Origin: ARK-15 sp038880255 | GTDB taxonomy: Archaea > Thermoplasmatota > Thermoplasmata > Thermoplasmatales > ARK-15 | DNA: 63,253 bases | Direction of reading: 5' to 3' | NCBI GenBank assembly: GCA_038880255.1 | Contig: JAVZSA010000002.1 | Coordinates: forward strand, 1 to 63,253 | Shown here: one piece after another, positions 8,764 through 18,348 of the stretch | How positions within the stretch are numbered: the stretch's first letter is position 1 | How the letters are laid out: every line of letters begins with the position of its first letter | Translations under genes and position numbers: made by a program | The notes under the pieces: generated by a model | The model's database searches: none | What the model was told of the DNA's origin: nothing | What the model saw: the letters and a program-made list of their open reading frames with translations, nothing else

Positions 8764-10173
8764 ATGTATAAAATGTTAGATGCAAGAATATTGGATAAAA
8801 ATGCTGAATATTTAGGTCTTAATTTAGAGAAATTTATGGATAATGCAGGTATTGCAGTTGCCAATACTGTATTATCAATGAATGCAGATAAAATTTTAGT
8901 GGTTTGCGGTAGTGGAAACAATGGTGGTGATGGTTATGTATCTGCTATTCATCTAAAAAAAATAGGAAAAAAAGTCGATATATTAAAGGTTAAGGAACCA
9001 AAAAGCCCATTATGTATAAAAAAATATAATGATGCAATTTCAAATAATATTAATTTTGTTGAGGATCCAGATTTTTCACAATATGATGTCATTGTTGATG
9101 CAATGTTAGGTATAGGTATTTCAAAAACACCGGAAGAACCCTATAAAACAATAATCGAAAAAATGAATAGGTATGGAAAAAAAATAGTTTCTGTTGATGT
9201 TCCAACTGGTATTGGTACATCTTTACAGGTAAACCCACATATTACAGTTACAATGCAATTTATGAAAGAAGAGATGAATAAGGAAAATTCAGGAGAGATT
9301 ATTGTTGCAGATGTAGGTTTTCCTAAAGAGGTAATAGAAATGATAGGGCCTGGAGATTTTTTAGCTTACAAAGAAAATGCATCTTCCAGCCATAAGGGAG
9401 AGAATGGTGTACTTATAGCAATAGCTGGAAGTATTGAATATTACGGCGCACCCATTTACATGGTTAAGGGTGCCTTAAGGACTGGTGTAGATCTTGTTTT
9501 TCTATTTTCACCGTCAAAAATCCATAACTATATCTCATCAGCTACCTATGATATAATACTTAGGAAAAGTGGTGAGAATTATATTGAATACACTAATGAA
9601 ATGGATGATTTAATAACAAACAAATCAACAGCAATTTCATTGGGGTGTGGTATTGGAAAAAATGAAAAATCATTGGAAAGCTCAATAAAAATTATAGAGA
9701 GAGCTTTAAAAATAAAAAAACCCATTGTAATTGATGCTGATGCCCTTTATGCAGTAAGTAATTTTGATGATTTCTCAAGGAATGCAGTAATAACACCGCA
9801 CCGTGGAGAATTTAAAAAATTGTTTTCGCTTGATCCTGATGAAAATAATGTTGTAAAAGTGGCTAAAAAATATTCTTTAGTGATACTATTAAAGGGGCCG
9901 ATAGATATAGTTACAGATGGGGAAATAGTCAAAAAAAATAGGGAATTTCATCATCCAAGTATGACAAGAGGTGGAACTGGAGATATATTAACTGGTGTTG
10001 TTGGTGGACTGCTTTCTAGAGGAATTGATCCATTACATTCAGCATCGTTGGGCAGTTTTATATCTGGGAGTGCAGGCAAAATTACATATGAAGAAAAGGG
10101 AAATTCTTATTATACATCAGAAATTTTGAAAAATATTCCAAAAATATTTAAAAAATATTACAATAATTTTTAA
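8764..10173 (+). CDS. nnr: Bifunctional NAD(P)H-hydrate epimerase / ADP-dependent dehydratase
   Basis: Repairs hydrated NAD(P)H. The N-terminal half (about residues 1-210) is the NnrE/YjeF_N epimerase with VVCGSGNNGGDG and SVDVPTGIG; the C-terminal half (about 215-469) is the ribokinase-like NnrD dehydratase with VLIAIAGSIEYYGAP, VIDADAL, TPHRGEF and the catalytic TRGGTGDILTG. Both signatures are intact. 469 residues, typical for the fused form. A TATA-like AAATATTTAAAAT stretch lies about 25 bases before the ATG at 8764, so it is probably leaderless. The 170 bases upstream are A/T-rich and otherwise featureless. Confidence 0.93.
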   Translation: MYKMLDARILDKNAEYLGLNLEKFMDNAGIAVANTVLSMNADKILVVCGSGNNGGDGYVSAIHLKKIGKKVDILKVKEPKSPLCIKKYNDAISNNINFVEDPDFSQYDVIVDAMLGIGISKTPEEPYKTIIEKMNRYGKKIVSVDVPTGIGTSLQVNPHITVTMQFMKEEMNKENSGEIIVADVGFPKEVIEMIGPGDFLAYKENASSSHKGENGVLIAIAGSIEYYGAPIYMVKGALRTGVDLVFLFSPSKIHNYISSATYDIILRKSGENYIEYTNEMDDLITNKSTAISLGCGIGKNEKSLESSIKIIERALKIKKPIVIDADALYAVSNFDDFSRNAVITPHRGEFKKLFSLDPDENNVVKVAKKYSLVILLKGPIDIVTDGEIVKKNREFHHPSMTRGGTGDILTGVVGGLLSRGIDPLHSASLGSFISGSAGKITYEEKGNSYYTSEILKNIPKIFKKYYNNF

Positions 10174-10201
10174 TATCAAGTTATTTATTCTATTAAATTA
10201 G

Positions 10202-12961
10202 ATGAGTATTGAAAAGGCAAAAATTAGGTCGGCATTACCTTTTAACGTCCCATATAAAAAGGAAGATATATATTCATTATCCTTTTCTGATTTTATAGCA
10301 AAAATAAATGAAACTTATAATTCCATAGTCCCATTAAAACCTTCAACGCCTTCTAAAATAACTACTGATAAAATGGTAATACCGATGGATCCTATTTTAC
10401 CAATATTTCTAAAAAGGCCTGTAGTTAATTTTAATCAAATTTTACAGGATATTTCAAAGTTCACAAATCCTTTTTTAATTCCTTCCGGAGATCCTGATTC
10501 CATTTGGTCTCTTGATGTTATTTTTGAAAAATTGTTCAAAAGCAATTCCATAAATATAATTAAAAAATCGGTTTATTATTGTGATTTTTGTGGTACACAA
10601 CTTTCCAATAGGGATATTCATTTTGAAAAAGGTGAATTAAAAAAATTATATGCTAAAATAAAAATTTCTGAAAACACATATTTTATTTTTGAAGGACCTG
10701 AGGAAGTGGTATTACATCTTGATGGTATAAATATAAATCCTGATAGTATATTTATTTTACAAAATTTAGGAGAAGAAAAATGGATAATAGAAAAAAATGT
10801 TTTCGAAAGATTAAAGGAAAAAACTATTATTTTTCCATCTAAAATGGAAGAGAAAAAGGGTAAAGAGATTGTTGATGAATTTAAAATTGTCAAGGCCACA
10901 TTTATTCAGGAAATGCCAACTAAGTTTTTATCATCGGATATAAGTGATAATGATGCTATTATCATAGGCGAAGATGGAAAAAAAATACCTGTTGAGATTA
11001 TTGATCATGAATCTATTGAGGGAAATGTTCCTCATTGCAATTATTGCAATAAAAAGGTGACAAAAAAGAGGTTAAAAGGGGTATATCTAAAATTTAATAA
11101 CTTGAATTTTAGTATATTTCCAAAAAATTTTATAAGAATAAATGAAAAGAATATTTTAATTTCAAAGGATTTTAAAAATTTTCCTAAACTCCCTATAGTA
11201 GAATGCGATAAATGTGGAAGATTTGAATATGGCCAAAATGAAAAATCATGTATATGCGGTGGATTGATGACAAAAAAATACTCCTATGATCCCTCAATTT
11301 TACCATTAGGTGTTTACACAATGGTACAATCATATAAAAATAAGGGTATTTTAAATCATAAAGAGTTTAAGCATAGATTTCTTATGCTTGCTTTTATGTC
11401 TGAATTAAAGGCAAATTTTTTTTCTGATATATTTATTTATTATACCGATTTGAAGAATTATGATAATTTTTCAAATGAGGATCCTGAGGTAATAAGATTA
11501 TCATTCATATGTAAAAAAAATGGGAAATTCCACGAGAGTGATGTTAGGAGATTTAAAAAATTAAAAAATATGTTTGTTAACATTATTTCTTATAGTGAGA
11601 TTCATGGAGTTAGGGATGTTGAAAATATAATTGATCTGTGGATTTTTTCAGAATTGGAAAAATTTAAAGAGGAAATATTAAATTTCCTTGAAAATTACAA
11701 TTTCGGAGCCATTATAAGGAATTATGAATTTTTAATTTATAAATTTTCTAGAGATTACTTGCAAATGTTAAGAAAAAATAAAATTAATTCACAGGCATTT
11801 AATGAACTTCTAATATTATCTTACCCATTCTTTCCAAATTCCACAAAAAAATTCGCAAATAAATTTGGTATTGATCTTAATGATTTTAAAATAGGTAAAT
11901 TTTCCATAAATCAAACAATTGAAAAATTGGAAATGCAATTAAAGATGGGAAAAAGGGAAATATTGAAAATTAAAAGAAATAAGGAATTACCGGAATCAAT
12001 TCCTTTAAAAAAATTAATTATTGAAGTGGATTTTAAATATATTCCATTATTAATAAATATTAAACAGGAATTGATGAAATATTTTAACGCTTTTAATATT
12101 GAGATTACAGAAAAATGGCAAGGTCTTGAATATAGAGCTAAATTAAATAAAGATAAACTAGGAGAAATATACAAACCTCTCGCAAATATAATAGAAAATG
12201 TTCTTAGTAAAATTGATGCAAAAAAATTAAAAGAAGAAATCCAAAAGCATAATTATGAAATAGGTGTTGAAGGTAATTTAATCATTATCACACCTCAAAT
12301 GGTGGACTTCGTTTATGAATTACCGAAAAATTTTGAAATGATAGATTTAACAAATATTAAATTATTTGTAAATTTTGAAAAAGATGAGGAAATTATTAAT
12401 TTTGACATTGTAAAGAGATTATCAAGAAATATTTCATGGATGAGGAAAAAGGCTGGAATAGAGTATGATGATTTTATTGATGTTTCAATTTCAAATTCAA
12501 CACTAATAAAGAATAGTTTAAAGGGTTATATTCAAAAATTTAAGGAAAATTTAAAAATAAGAAACATCAATTTTTCTGATAGGATAACAGAATCTTTGAT
12601 TTTGACATTTAATAACATTGTTGAGGGTGAAATAGAAATTGGGATATCCCCCGTTTATAGAAAGTATAAAATTAAAGCAATTTCAAAACTTCCTGGACTT
12701 ACAAATGAAGATGCTGAAAATATATATAATGCTGGCTTTACAACAATAGATGAAATTAGAAAAAAAGATCCAAAACTAATTTCTGAAAAATCAAATGTAC
12801 CTTTATCAAAAATAAAAATAATAAAAGATTATTTAAATAATATTTTAAGCTTTAAGGTTTTGATCATAAAAGAAAAGTATTATTGTCCTATGTGTGAATC
12901 CGAACTAAATAGTATGGAAAAAAATTGCCCAAAATGTCAAGTTACTCTGGATTGGTCTTAA
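10202..12961 (+). CDS. Degenerate isoleucyl-tRNA synthetase-like protein with C-terminal helix-hairpin-helix and zinc ribbon
   Basis: 919 residues. Residues about 120-220 read as a decayed IleRS editing (CP1) domain: CDFCGTQLS where true enzymes have CxxCxTALSDxEV, followed by LYAKIKI..NTYFIF. More zinc pairs occur near 278-281 and 338-356. About residues 480-570 fit the IleRS anticodon-binding helices (IIDLWIFSELEKF, LILSYPFFPN), and about 743-762 (ISWMRKKAGIEYDDFI) fit its C-terminal region. I find no HIGH or KMSKS signature, so aminoacylation is unlikely. The C-terminus adds a helix-hairpin-helix (LPGLTNEDAENIYNAGF) and a CPMC..CPKC zinc ribbon. Function unknown; RNA or DNA binding is inferred. 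The stop overlaps rpe by four bases. Confidence 0.72.
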   Translation: MSIEKAKIRSALPFNVPYKKEDIYSLSFSDFIAKINETYNSIVPLKPSTPSKITTDKMVIPMDPILPIFLKRPVVNFNQILQDISKFTNPFLIPSGDPDSIWSLDVIFEKLFKSNSINIIKKSVYYCDFCGTQLSNRDIHFEKGELKKLYAKIKISENTYFIFEGPEEVVLHLDGININPDSIFILQNLGEEKWIIEKNVFERLKEKTIIFPSKMEEKKGKEIVDEFKIVKATFIQEMPTKFLSSDISDNDAIIIGEDGKKIPVEIIDHESIEGNVPHCNYCNKKVTKKRLKGVYLKFNNLNFSIFPKNFIRINEKNILISKDFKNFPKLPIVECDKCGRFEYGQNEKSCICGGLMTKKYSYDPSILPLGVYTMVQSYKNKGILNHKEFKHRFLMLAFMSELKANFFSDIFIYYTDLKNYDNFSNEDPEVIRLSFICKKNGKFHESDVRRFKKLKNMFVNIISYSEIHGVRDVENIIDLWIFSELEKFKEEILNFLENYNFGAIIRNYEFLIYKFSRDYLQMLRKNKINSQAFNELLILSYPFFPNSTKKFANKFGIDLNDFKIGKFSINQTIEKLEMQLKMGKREILKIKRNKELPESIPLKKLIIEVDFKYIPLLINIKQELMKYFNAFNIEITEKWQGLEYRAKLNKDKLGEIYKPLANIIENVLSKIDAKKLKEEIQKHNYEIGVEGNLIIITPQMVDFVYELPKNFEMIDLTNIKLFVNFEKDEEIINFDIVKRLSRNISWMRKKAGIEYDDFIDVSISNSTLIKNSLKGYIQKFKENLKIRNINFSDRITESLILTFNNIVEGEIEIGISPVYRKYKIKAISKLPGLTNEDAENIYNAGFTTIDEIRKKDPKLISEKSNVPLSKIKIIKDYLNNILSFKVLIIKEKYYCPMCESELNSMEKNCPKCQVTLDWS

Positions 12962-13587
12962 CCATACTTTAATGCCCTTATATTTTCTTCCATATTACCA
13001 AGAAATATTCCAGTGGCTGCACAAACTATATCCACATAATCTCTAATAAATTTTATTGTATCTTTGTTTATTCCACCATCAACGGCTATTTCAAAATTGT
13101 AATTGTTATCTTCTTTAATTTTTTTTAATTGTACGATTTTTGGGATCATATCCTTTATAAACTGCTGTCCAGAAAATCCTGGATGAACTGTCATGATAAG
13201 AACAAGATCAACCATATTTAAATATTCTTTTATTCCAGAAAGCTCTGTTTCTGGATTTACAGCAATACCTTTTTTGGCATTTTTAATTTTTTTCAAAGAT
13301 TCTAAAAAATTTTCAGATTCCACATGGACAGTTATAATATCCGCACCAGAATTTTCGAACCTTTCAACATAAAGATCAGGTCTTTTTATCATCAAATGAG
13401 CTTCAATCTGTTTATTAGAAATTTTTTTGAGATTTTTTATAAAATCTGGACCAACTGTAATATTTGGAACAAAATTTCCATCCATTACATCCACATGATA
13501 TAAATCTATACCATATTTTTCAATTTCTTTAACTGTTTCCCTTAAACAAGTTAAATCAAAAGATACTATTGATGCAGCTAATTTCAT
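12958..13587 (-). CDS. rpe: Ribulose-phosphate 3-epimerase
   Basis: TIM-barrel enzyme converting ribulose 5-phosphate to xylulose 5-phosphate. Family motifs are intact: HVDVMDGNFVPN, HLMIKRPD, MTVHPGFSGQQF and VDGGI, supplying the metal-binding histidines and the catalytic aspartates. 209 residues, normal. Convergent with, and overlapping by four bases, the IleRS-like gene. A 217-base A/T-only spacer on its 5' side separates it from the divergent GT-C membrane gene; I see no structured element there beyond promoters. Confidence 0.94.
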   Translation of the reverse strand: MKLAASIVSFDLTCLRETVKEIEKYGIDLYHVDVMDGNFVPNITVGPDFIKNLKKISNKQIEAHLMIKRPDLYVERFENSGADIITVHVESENFLESLKKIKNAKKGIAVNPETELSGIKEYLNMVDLVLIMTVHPGFSGQQFIKDMIPKIVQLKKIKEDNNYNFEIAVDGGINKDTIKFIRDYVDIVCAATGIFLGNMEENIRALKYG

Positions 13588-13804
13588 AAATTGGAATAAA
13601 AATACAACATTAGAAATTTTTTTATATTTTTAAATTAAAATAAAAAATATCTTAATATAATATCGTATTTGATCCGATAAAAGATTAATTTTATGTTGAT
13701 TTTTTAAAAATAATTTTATTATTTATATAATTTAAATTTTAATTCATTTTATTGAGATATAAAATTAGAAAATTTAAAATCAGTATTCTATTATATACTA
13801 TCTG

Positions 13805-15703
13805 TTGATAAACTTTAAAAAGTATAAAAATTTAAGATCATACGTTTTACTTATTGTAATTACACTACTTGGCATTTTACTTCGAATTTTACCTTCCTAC
13901 AGGTATTCAATATGGGGTGTAGACTTTGGTATATATTATGCTCTTACTACAGCTTTTGTAAATCTTGGCCTTATTTTTAATTCATTACCATCAATATGGG
14001 GTAGTTCAGGATATGGAAATTTTCCAATGTTCTATTGGACAATGGTATTAATACATGATCTAACAGGTTTTAGTGTAAATATGCTTCTTCTTAGGGTACC
14101 TCCAATATTTGCTGGATTTACAATTCCTATCATATATTTTATATCTAAAAAGATTACAAAATCAGATGCTATAGGCATTTTATCAGCTCTTTTTCTTGCC
14201 ATAAATCCACTTGAGATATTTGAAACTTCAATGGTGGGTCTTCTTGTTTTTGGCCATTTGTTTTTATTACTTTCGATCTTATTATTTTTATATTCAAGAG
14301 ATAATATAAAGTTTTATTTTCCATTAATATTCTCTTCAATTGCATTGATATTTTCACACCATTTAAGTACCTATATGTATATTTTGTCGATTTTTGGAAT
14401 AATTTATATAACAAAAATTGTAAATAATTCCTACAAAAATTACTATTTGGAAATTATATATTTAATAACATTTATATCTGGTACATTTGCCTATTGGTTC
14501 ATTAAAGTACCTTCAATGTACGCATTTATGGAACAAGCCTTTCTGGGGATTTTTCCTTGGTATATAGTTGTTATGATTTTTTACATTCTTGTATTTTTAC
14601 TATTTTTTATGTCAAAGTATATTAGGAAAATTGTAGAAAAAATTTCTATTAAAGAGATAGAAATGAAAGATTCTTTTACTTTCTTTCTTACATTATTTTT
14701 AGTATTTACAATTTTTATATTACTTGCTACAATTGGGATTAAAGGTATAAAAATTACATATTTAGGCTTAGTTTATTCAATTCCTTTTATTTTAACTATT
14801 GGTTTAATCGGAATAGGTATAAACAGAATTAAAAAATATTATAATGCAAAAATAATAATTTTAGGATGGATTTTCTTTCTTTCCATTTCTCTTCTATATT
14901 CCACAATTACATGGAATGGTGTTCTCATACCTTATAGATACCTTGAATATCTCTTTGAACCCTTTTCAATATTAGCAGGTATAGGATTTTATGAAATATA
15001 CAATTATAAAACAACACATCAACCTAAAGATGAAAGAAAATATTATTATTTACCACCTGAAAGTTTTATAAAAGCACCAGTGATTAGTCAAGAAATAAGA
15101 ACTTCTGCCCCAATGATGTTCTTTAATGAAAGAAATTTCAAAAAACTTGTACAAGTTGAAAATACAGATTTAAAATCAATTTTTCTAATATTTTTAATAA
15201 TATTTGTTATGATTTCATTAGTCACTGCATATCCATTTATAAATCAGGTAAGTGAAGTATCCCAAAACTATGTAACACCAGTAATGATGAGTGGAATATA
15301 TTGGATAGAAAAAAATGGAAATAAAAATTACAGTGTTGCAACAGATGCTGTCGATGGTCTTTACTTAGAGGCCCTGGGGTTTAATTCTAGTTTTGAATAT
15401 ACTTATTACTTATGGAATTCATCAAACTGGAAGGATGCAATTTATGAATTAAATGGTTTTAATGGAACTTATCCCAAAATAGGATATGTCCTTATAAATT
15501 CAAATATGTACTATAATGGTGTATATGGATATGAACTATCCACACATCCCTCCTATGATCCACCAATTTATATATCAAATTCCTCATTCGAAAAATTTTT
15601 TTCAGAACCATTCGAAAAGGTTTATTATAATAGTACTTATGATAATTCCCAATGGGTATATGTGTTTATAGTAAATTGGACCTATATTGAGAAAAATGGA
15701 TAA
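13805..15703 (+). CDS. Polytopic membrane protein, probable GT-C-type glycosyltransferase
   Basis: 632 residues. About a dozen hydrophobic helices occupy the first 490 residues, interrupted by a polar loop around residues 400-455 (KTTHQPKDERKYYYLP), followed by a C-terminal domain of about 150 residues expected outside the cell. An acidic residue soon after the first helix (SIWGVDFGIYY) and SHHLSTYMYIL in a loop resemble GT-C dolichol-sugar transferases, but no WWDYG motif of AglB is present. The tail carries six Asn-X-Ser/Thr sequons. Start is TTG: there is no in-frame ATG before the first helix. The exact donor and acceptor cannot be deduced. Confidence 0.6.
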   Translation: MINFKKYKNLRSYVLLIVITLLGILLRILPSYRYSIWGVDFGIYYALTTAFVNLGLIFNSLPSIWGSSGYGNFPMFYWTMVLIHDLTGFSVNMLLLRVPPIFAGFTIPIIYFISKKITKSDAIGILSALFLAINPLEIFETSMVGLLVFGHLFLLLSILLFLYSRDNIKFYFPLIFSSIALIFSHHLSTYMYILSIFGIIYITKIVNNSYKNYYLEIIYLITFISGTFAYWFIKVPSMYAFMEQAFLGIFPWYIVVMIFYILVFLLFFMSKYIRKIVEKISIKEIEMKDSFTFFLTLFLVFTIFILLATIGIKGIKITYLGLVYSIPFILTIGLIGIGINRIKKYYNAKIIILGWIFFLSISLLYSTITWNGVLIPYRYLEYLFEPFSILAGIGFYEIYNYKTTHQPKDERKYYYLPPESFIKAPVISQEIRTSAPMMFFNERNFKKLVQVENTDLKSIFLIFLIIFVMISLVTAYPFINQVSEVSQNYVTPVMMSGIYWIEKNGNKNYSVATDAVDGLYLEALGFNSSFEYTYYLWNSSNWKDAIYELNGFNGTYPKIGYVLINSNMYYNGVYGYELSTHPSYDPPIYISNSSFEKFFSEPFEKVYYNSTYDNSQWVYVFIVNWTYIEKNG

Positions 15704-15734
15704 AAATTTATTTGTGAATTCTAATTCTTGATTT

Positions 15735-16955
15735 ATGGCATCAAAATTGGATGGAGAACAAAAAATTTACTGGGCTGAAAGTAGAATGGGAATTATTTCT
15801 TCTATAAGAGAAAGATTTAGAATTGAAAAACCTTTGAAAGGAATAAGAGTGGGAATGGCTTTGCACCTTGAGGCAAAAACAGCTGTACTTGCAAAAGTAC
15901 TTAAAGAAGGAGGTGCTGATGTTTATATAACTTCGTGCAACCCTCTTACGACAGATGATGATGTTGCTCTAAAGTTATCGGAGGAAATGAAGGTATTTGG
16001 GAAGAGAGGGCAAACAAAAACGGAGTATTATGAAAGTCTTAACAAAGTTCTTGATGCAAATCCGCATATAATAATCGATGATGGTGGAGATCTTACCACA
16101 CTTCTCCATACTGAAAGGGATATGGAAATTTTAGGAGGAAATGAAGAAACAACCACAGGGGTATTAAGATTGAAAATGATGGAAAAACAAGGTGTGTTGA
16201 AATTTCCAATGTTCGATGTAAATGATGCTGACATGAAGCACCTTTTTGATAATAGATATGGAACTGGGCAGAGTACTATCGATGGTATTATGAATGCTAC
16301 TAATATATTAATTGCAGGAAAAAATGTTATTGTTGCAGGATATGGATGGTGTGGAAGAGGAATTGCAATGAGAATTAGAGGAATGGGTGGTAAAGTGACT
16401 GTTACAGAAATAGATGATATAAAGGCCATAGAAGCATATATGGATGGTTTTAATGTAGATAGGATGGATAATGCAATAAGAAATGCTGATATTGTAATTA
16501 CAGCTACTGGTGTAAAAGATGTGGTAAGGAAAGAACATTTTTTAAAAGCTAAAAACGGTTGCATTTTTGCAAATTCTGGACATTTTGATGTTGAGATAAA
16601 TAAAAATGATCTGGCGTCATTATCTGTTAATACAAGGAAAGTAAGAAAATACGTTGATGAATATACACTTACAGATGGAAGGAAGCTCTATCTCCTCGGT
16701 GAGGGTAGATTAATAAATTTAGTTGGTGGTCAGGGTCATCCTATAGAAATTATGGATCTCTCATTTTCTATTCAGGCACTTACTGCAGAATTTATAATAA
16801 AAAATCATAATAAACTGGAAAAAAAGGTATACCCTGTTCCCAGTGAAATAGATCATAATGTTGCAAAAATTGCCTTGAAAAATTTTGGTATTGAAAAGGA
16901 CGAACTTACAGATGAACAAATTGAATATATAAGATCATGGAATGTGGGAACATGA
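15735..16955 (+). CDS. ahcY: Adenosylhomocysteinase (S-adenosylhomocysteine hydrolase family)
   Basis: NAD-dependent enzyme splitting S-adenosylhomocysteine into homocysteine and adenosine, relieving product inhibition of the many methyltransferases here. ALHLEAKTAVL, TSCNPLTTDDDVA, DDGGDLTTLLH, DNRYGTGQSTIDGI and the NAD-binding VAGYGWCGRG are intact. 406 residues, the short archaeal form. A relative in methanogens prefers S-inosylhomocysteine; I cannot tell the two apart by eye. The ATG follows a TATA-like stretch at about 15703-15712, so the leader is very short. Its stop overlaps the phosphoesterase start. Confidence 0.94.
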   Translation: MASKLDGEQKIYWAESRMGIISSIRERFRIEKPLKGIRVGMALHLEAKTAVLAKVLKEGGADVYITSCNPLTTDDDVALKLSEEMKVFGKRGQTKTEYYESLNKVLDANPHIIIDDGGDLTTLLHTERDMEILGGNEETTTGVLRLKMMEKQGVLKFPMFDVNDADMKHLFDNRYGTGQSTIDGIMNATNILIAGKNVIVAGYGWCGRGIAMRIRGMGGKVTVTEIDDIKAIEAYMDGFNVDRMDNAIRNADIVITATGVKDVVRKEHFLKAKNGCIFANSGHFDVEINKNDLASLSVNTRKVRKYVDEYTLTDGRKLYLLGEGRLINLVGGQGHPIEIMDLSFSIQALTAEFIIKNHNKLEKKVYPVPSEIDHNVAKIALKNFGIEKDELTDEQIEYIRSWNVGT

Positions 16956-17581
16956 TTTTCCTGGTGCTTAGTGATATTCATTCACAAATTACGCACTATT
17001 TTATTGAGGAACTTGCATCCAAACACAATGCTGATGCAGTAATACTTTTGGGTGACTTAACCAATTTTGGACCCCCAGAATTTATACTTAATTTAATGGT
17101 AAAAGATTTGCCTGTATTAGCTATACCTGGCAATTGTGATCCGCCAGCAGTATTAAATTATTTTGAAAAAGCGAAAATGATAAATATGCACAAAAGAGTT
17201 TATAATTTTTCAGGAATAAAAATTGTTGGATTAGGTGGTGCTGACTATAGTTTCATAAATCTAGGTATTGGTTATACGGATGAGATCGCCTATGATTTTC
17301 TTCATACAAATCTTGATGAAAAATCAATTCTAATACTTCATCAACCACCGTATGGTATACTTGACAATGTTCATGGAAAACATGCAGGTAATAAAGGTAT
17401 TAGAAAGGCAGTGGATGAAAAAAGACCATATATTGTTATGTCCGGTCATATTCATGAAGAGAGAGGTAAATTGACAATTGAAAATAGACTGTTTTTTAAT
17501 CCAGGACCTGCAAAGGACGGATATTTTGCAATACTCAAATTAGATGATGACAAAATAAATTTGGATCTTTTAAAAAGATAG
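16952..17581 (+). CDS. Calcineurin-like metallophosphoesterase
   Basis: 209-residue metal-dependent phosphoesterase with all five signature blocks: LVLSDIHSQ (D-x-H), LGDLTNFGP (GD), PGNCD (GNxD/H), LHQPPYG and MSGHIHEERG (GH-x-H). It belongs to the small archaeal YfcE/Rpp-like group, whose substrates are usually unknown. The ATG overlaps the ahcY stop (ATGA); an in-frame ATG at 16937 lies inside ahcY and is less likely. Cotranscribed with ahcY. Convergent with the GPN GTPase, stop to stop with a gap of two bases. Confidence 0.88.
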   Translation: MIFLVLSDIHSQITHYFIEELASKHNADAVILLGDLTNFGPPEFILNLMVKDLPVLAIPGNCDPPAVLNYFEKAKMINMHKRVYNFSGIKIVGLGGADYSFINLGIGYTDEIAYDFLHTNLDEKSILILHQPPYGILDNVHGKHAGNKGIRKAVDEKRPYIVMSGHIHEERGKLTIENRLFFNPGPAKDGYFAILKLDDDKINLDLLKR

Positions 17582-17583
17582 TT

Positions 17584-18348
17584 TTATCTTTTTTCCAAAT
17601 CTTCACCACCAAAATATGACAATTGAATGTTAGAATAAACATCTTCCATACCTTTTAAATCCTTGGATGAAACAAATACAGGTTTAAAATTTATTCCGAG
17701 TGATTCCATTGCCTTAAACATTTCCAATGCATACTCTTTAACTATTCCTTCCTTTTCCTCCCTTAATTCTTCATAAAGATTTTCAATATTTTCCACCCTA
17801 AATCTCAAAGCATTTATATCATATTCTCCCAATAGATCAATTTTATTAATTATGTTTAAATAGGGTATATAAAACCTAAAATAAACTGATGCTGAAAGTA
17901 TTGCCAATGATACATATCCTGATGGTGAAATGGCAAGCATTGGATCCATTAAAAACAACATAAAACTTTCTTTTTCAGAAAGACTTTTTACAATTATATT
18001 TCCTGATGTTCTAAATGAAAATAACTCCATTTGACCAGGTGTGTCAATAATTACATAATCAGCATCAATAGAATCTATTTCATTTTTTATTTCATCAATT
18101 TTTGAAGCTATTAGATCAGATGCAAGTATTTGTGCACCGTTTGGTCCAAGGGAAAATTCTTCCATGACATCCTGCAATTGAATCCAATCTCTAACATCCA
18201 CATCAGGCTGGTATGGTATTTTTTCCGCTCCTGGATCAAAATTTACTGATATGGCGTAATAGTCATTATTTAACATCCATTCCTTAAAAGCAGATGTAAA
18301 TGTGGATTTACCTACGCCAGCAGGTCCTACAACATAAATATAAATCAT
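17584..18348 (-). CDS. GPN-loop GTPase
   Basis: 254-residue P-loop GTPase of the archaeal/eukaryotic GPN family. P-loop GPAGVGKST (residues 8-16), the diagnostic Gly-Pro-Asn of EFSLGPNG (68-70), Walker B/G3 in VIIDTPGQ and NKIDL as G4. Eukaryotic members assist assembly of RNA polymerase II; the archaeal role is unproven. The start codon overlaps the stop of the DNA polymerase D gene (ATGA), suggesting translational coupling. Confidence 0.92.
   Translation of the reverse strand: MIYIYVVGPAGVGKSTFTSAFKEWMLNNDYYAISVNFDPGAEKIPYQPDVDVRDWIQLQDVMEEFSLGPNGAQILASDLIASKIDEIKNEIDSIDADYVIIDTPGQMELFSFRTSGNIIVKSLSEKESFMLFLMDPMLAISPSGYVSLAILSASVYFRFYIPYLNIINKIDLLGEYDINALRFRVENIENLYEELREEKEGIVKEYALEMFKAMESLGINFKPVFVSSKDLKGMEDVYSNIQLSYFGGEDLEKR

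Noticed and set aside
13588..13804. Hairpin TATCG..CGATA in the spacer between rpe and the membrane protein gene
   Set aside because: A 5-bp stem in extremely A/T-rich DNA is expected by chance and has no supporting context.
16028..16564. 178-codon open frame antisense to ahcY, and similar long frames antisense to polC (for example 20608-21072)
   Set aside because: They mirror well-conserved coding sequences, have no ribosome-binding site or family features, and their amino-acid make-up (Ser/Pro/Ile rich) is that of reverse-strand shadows.
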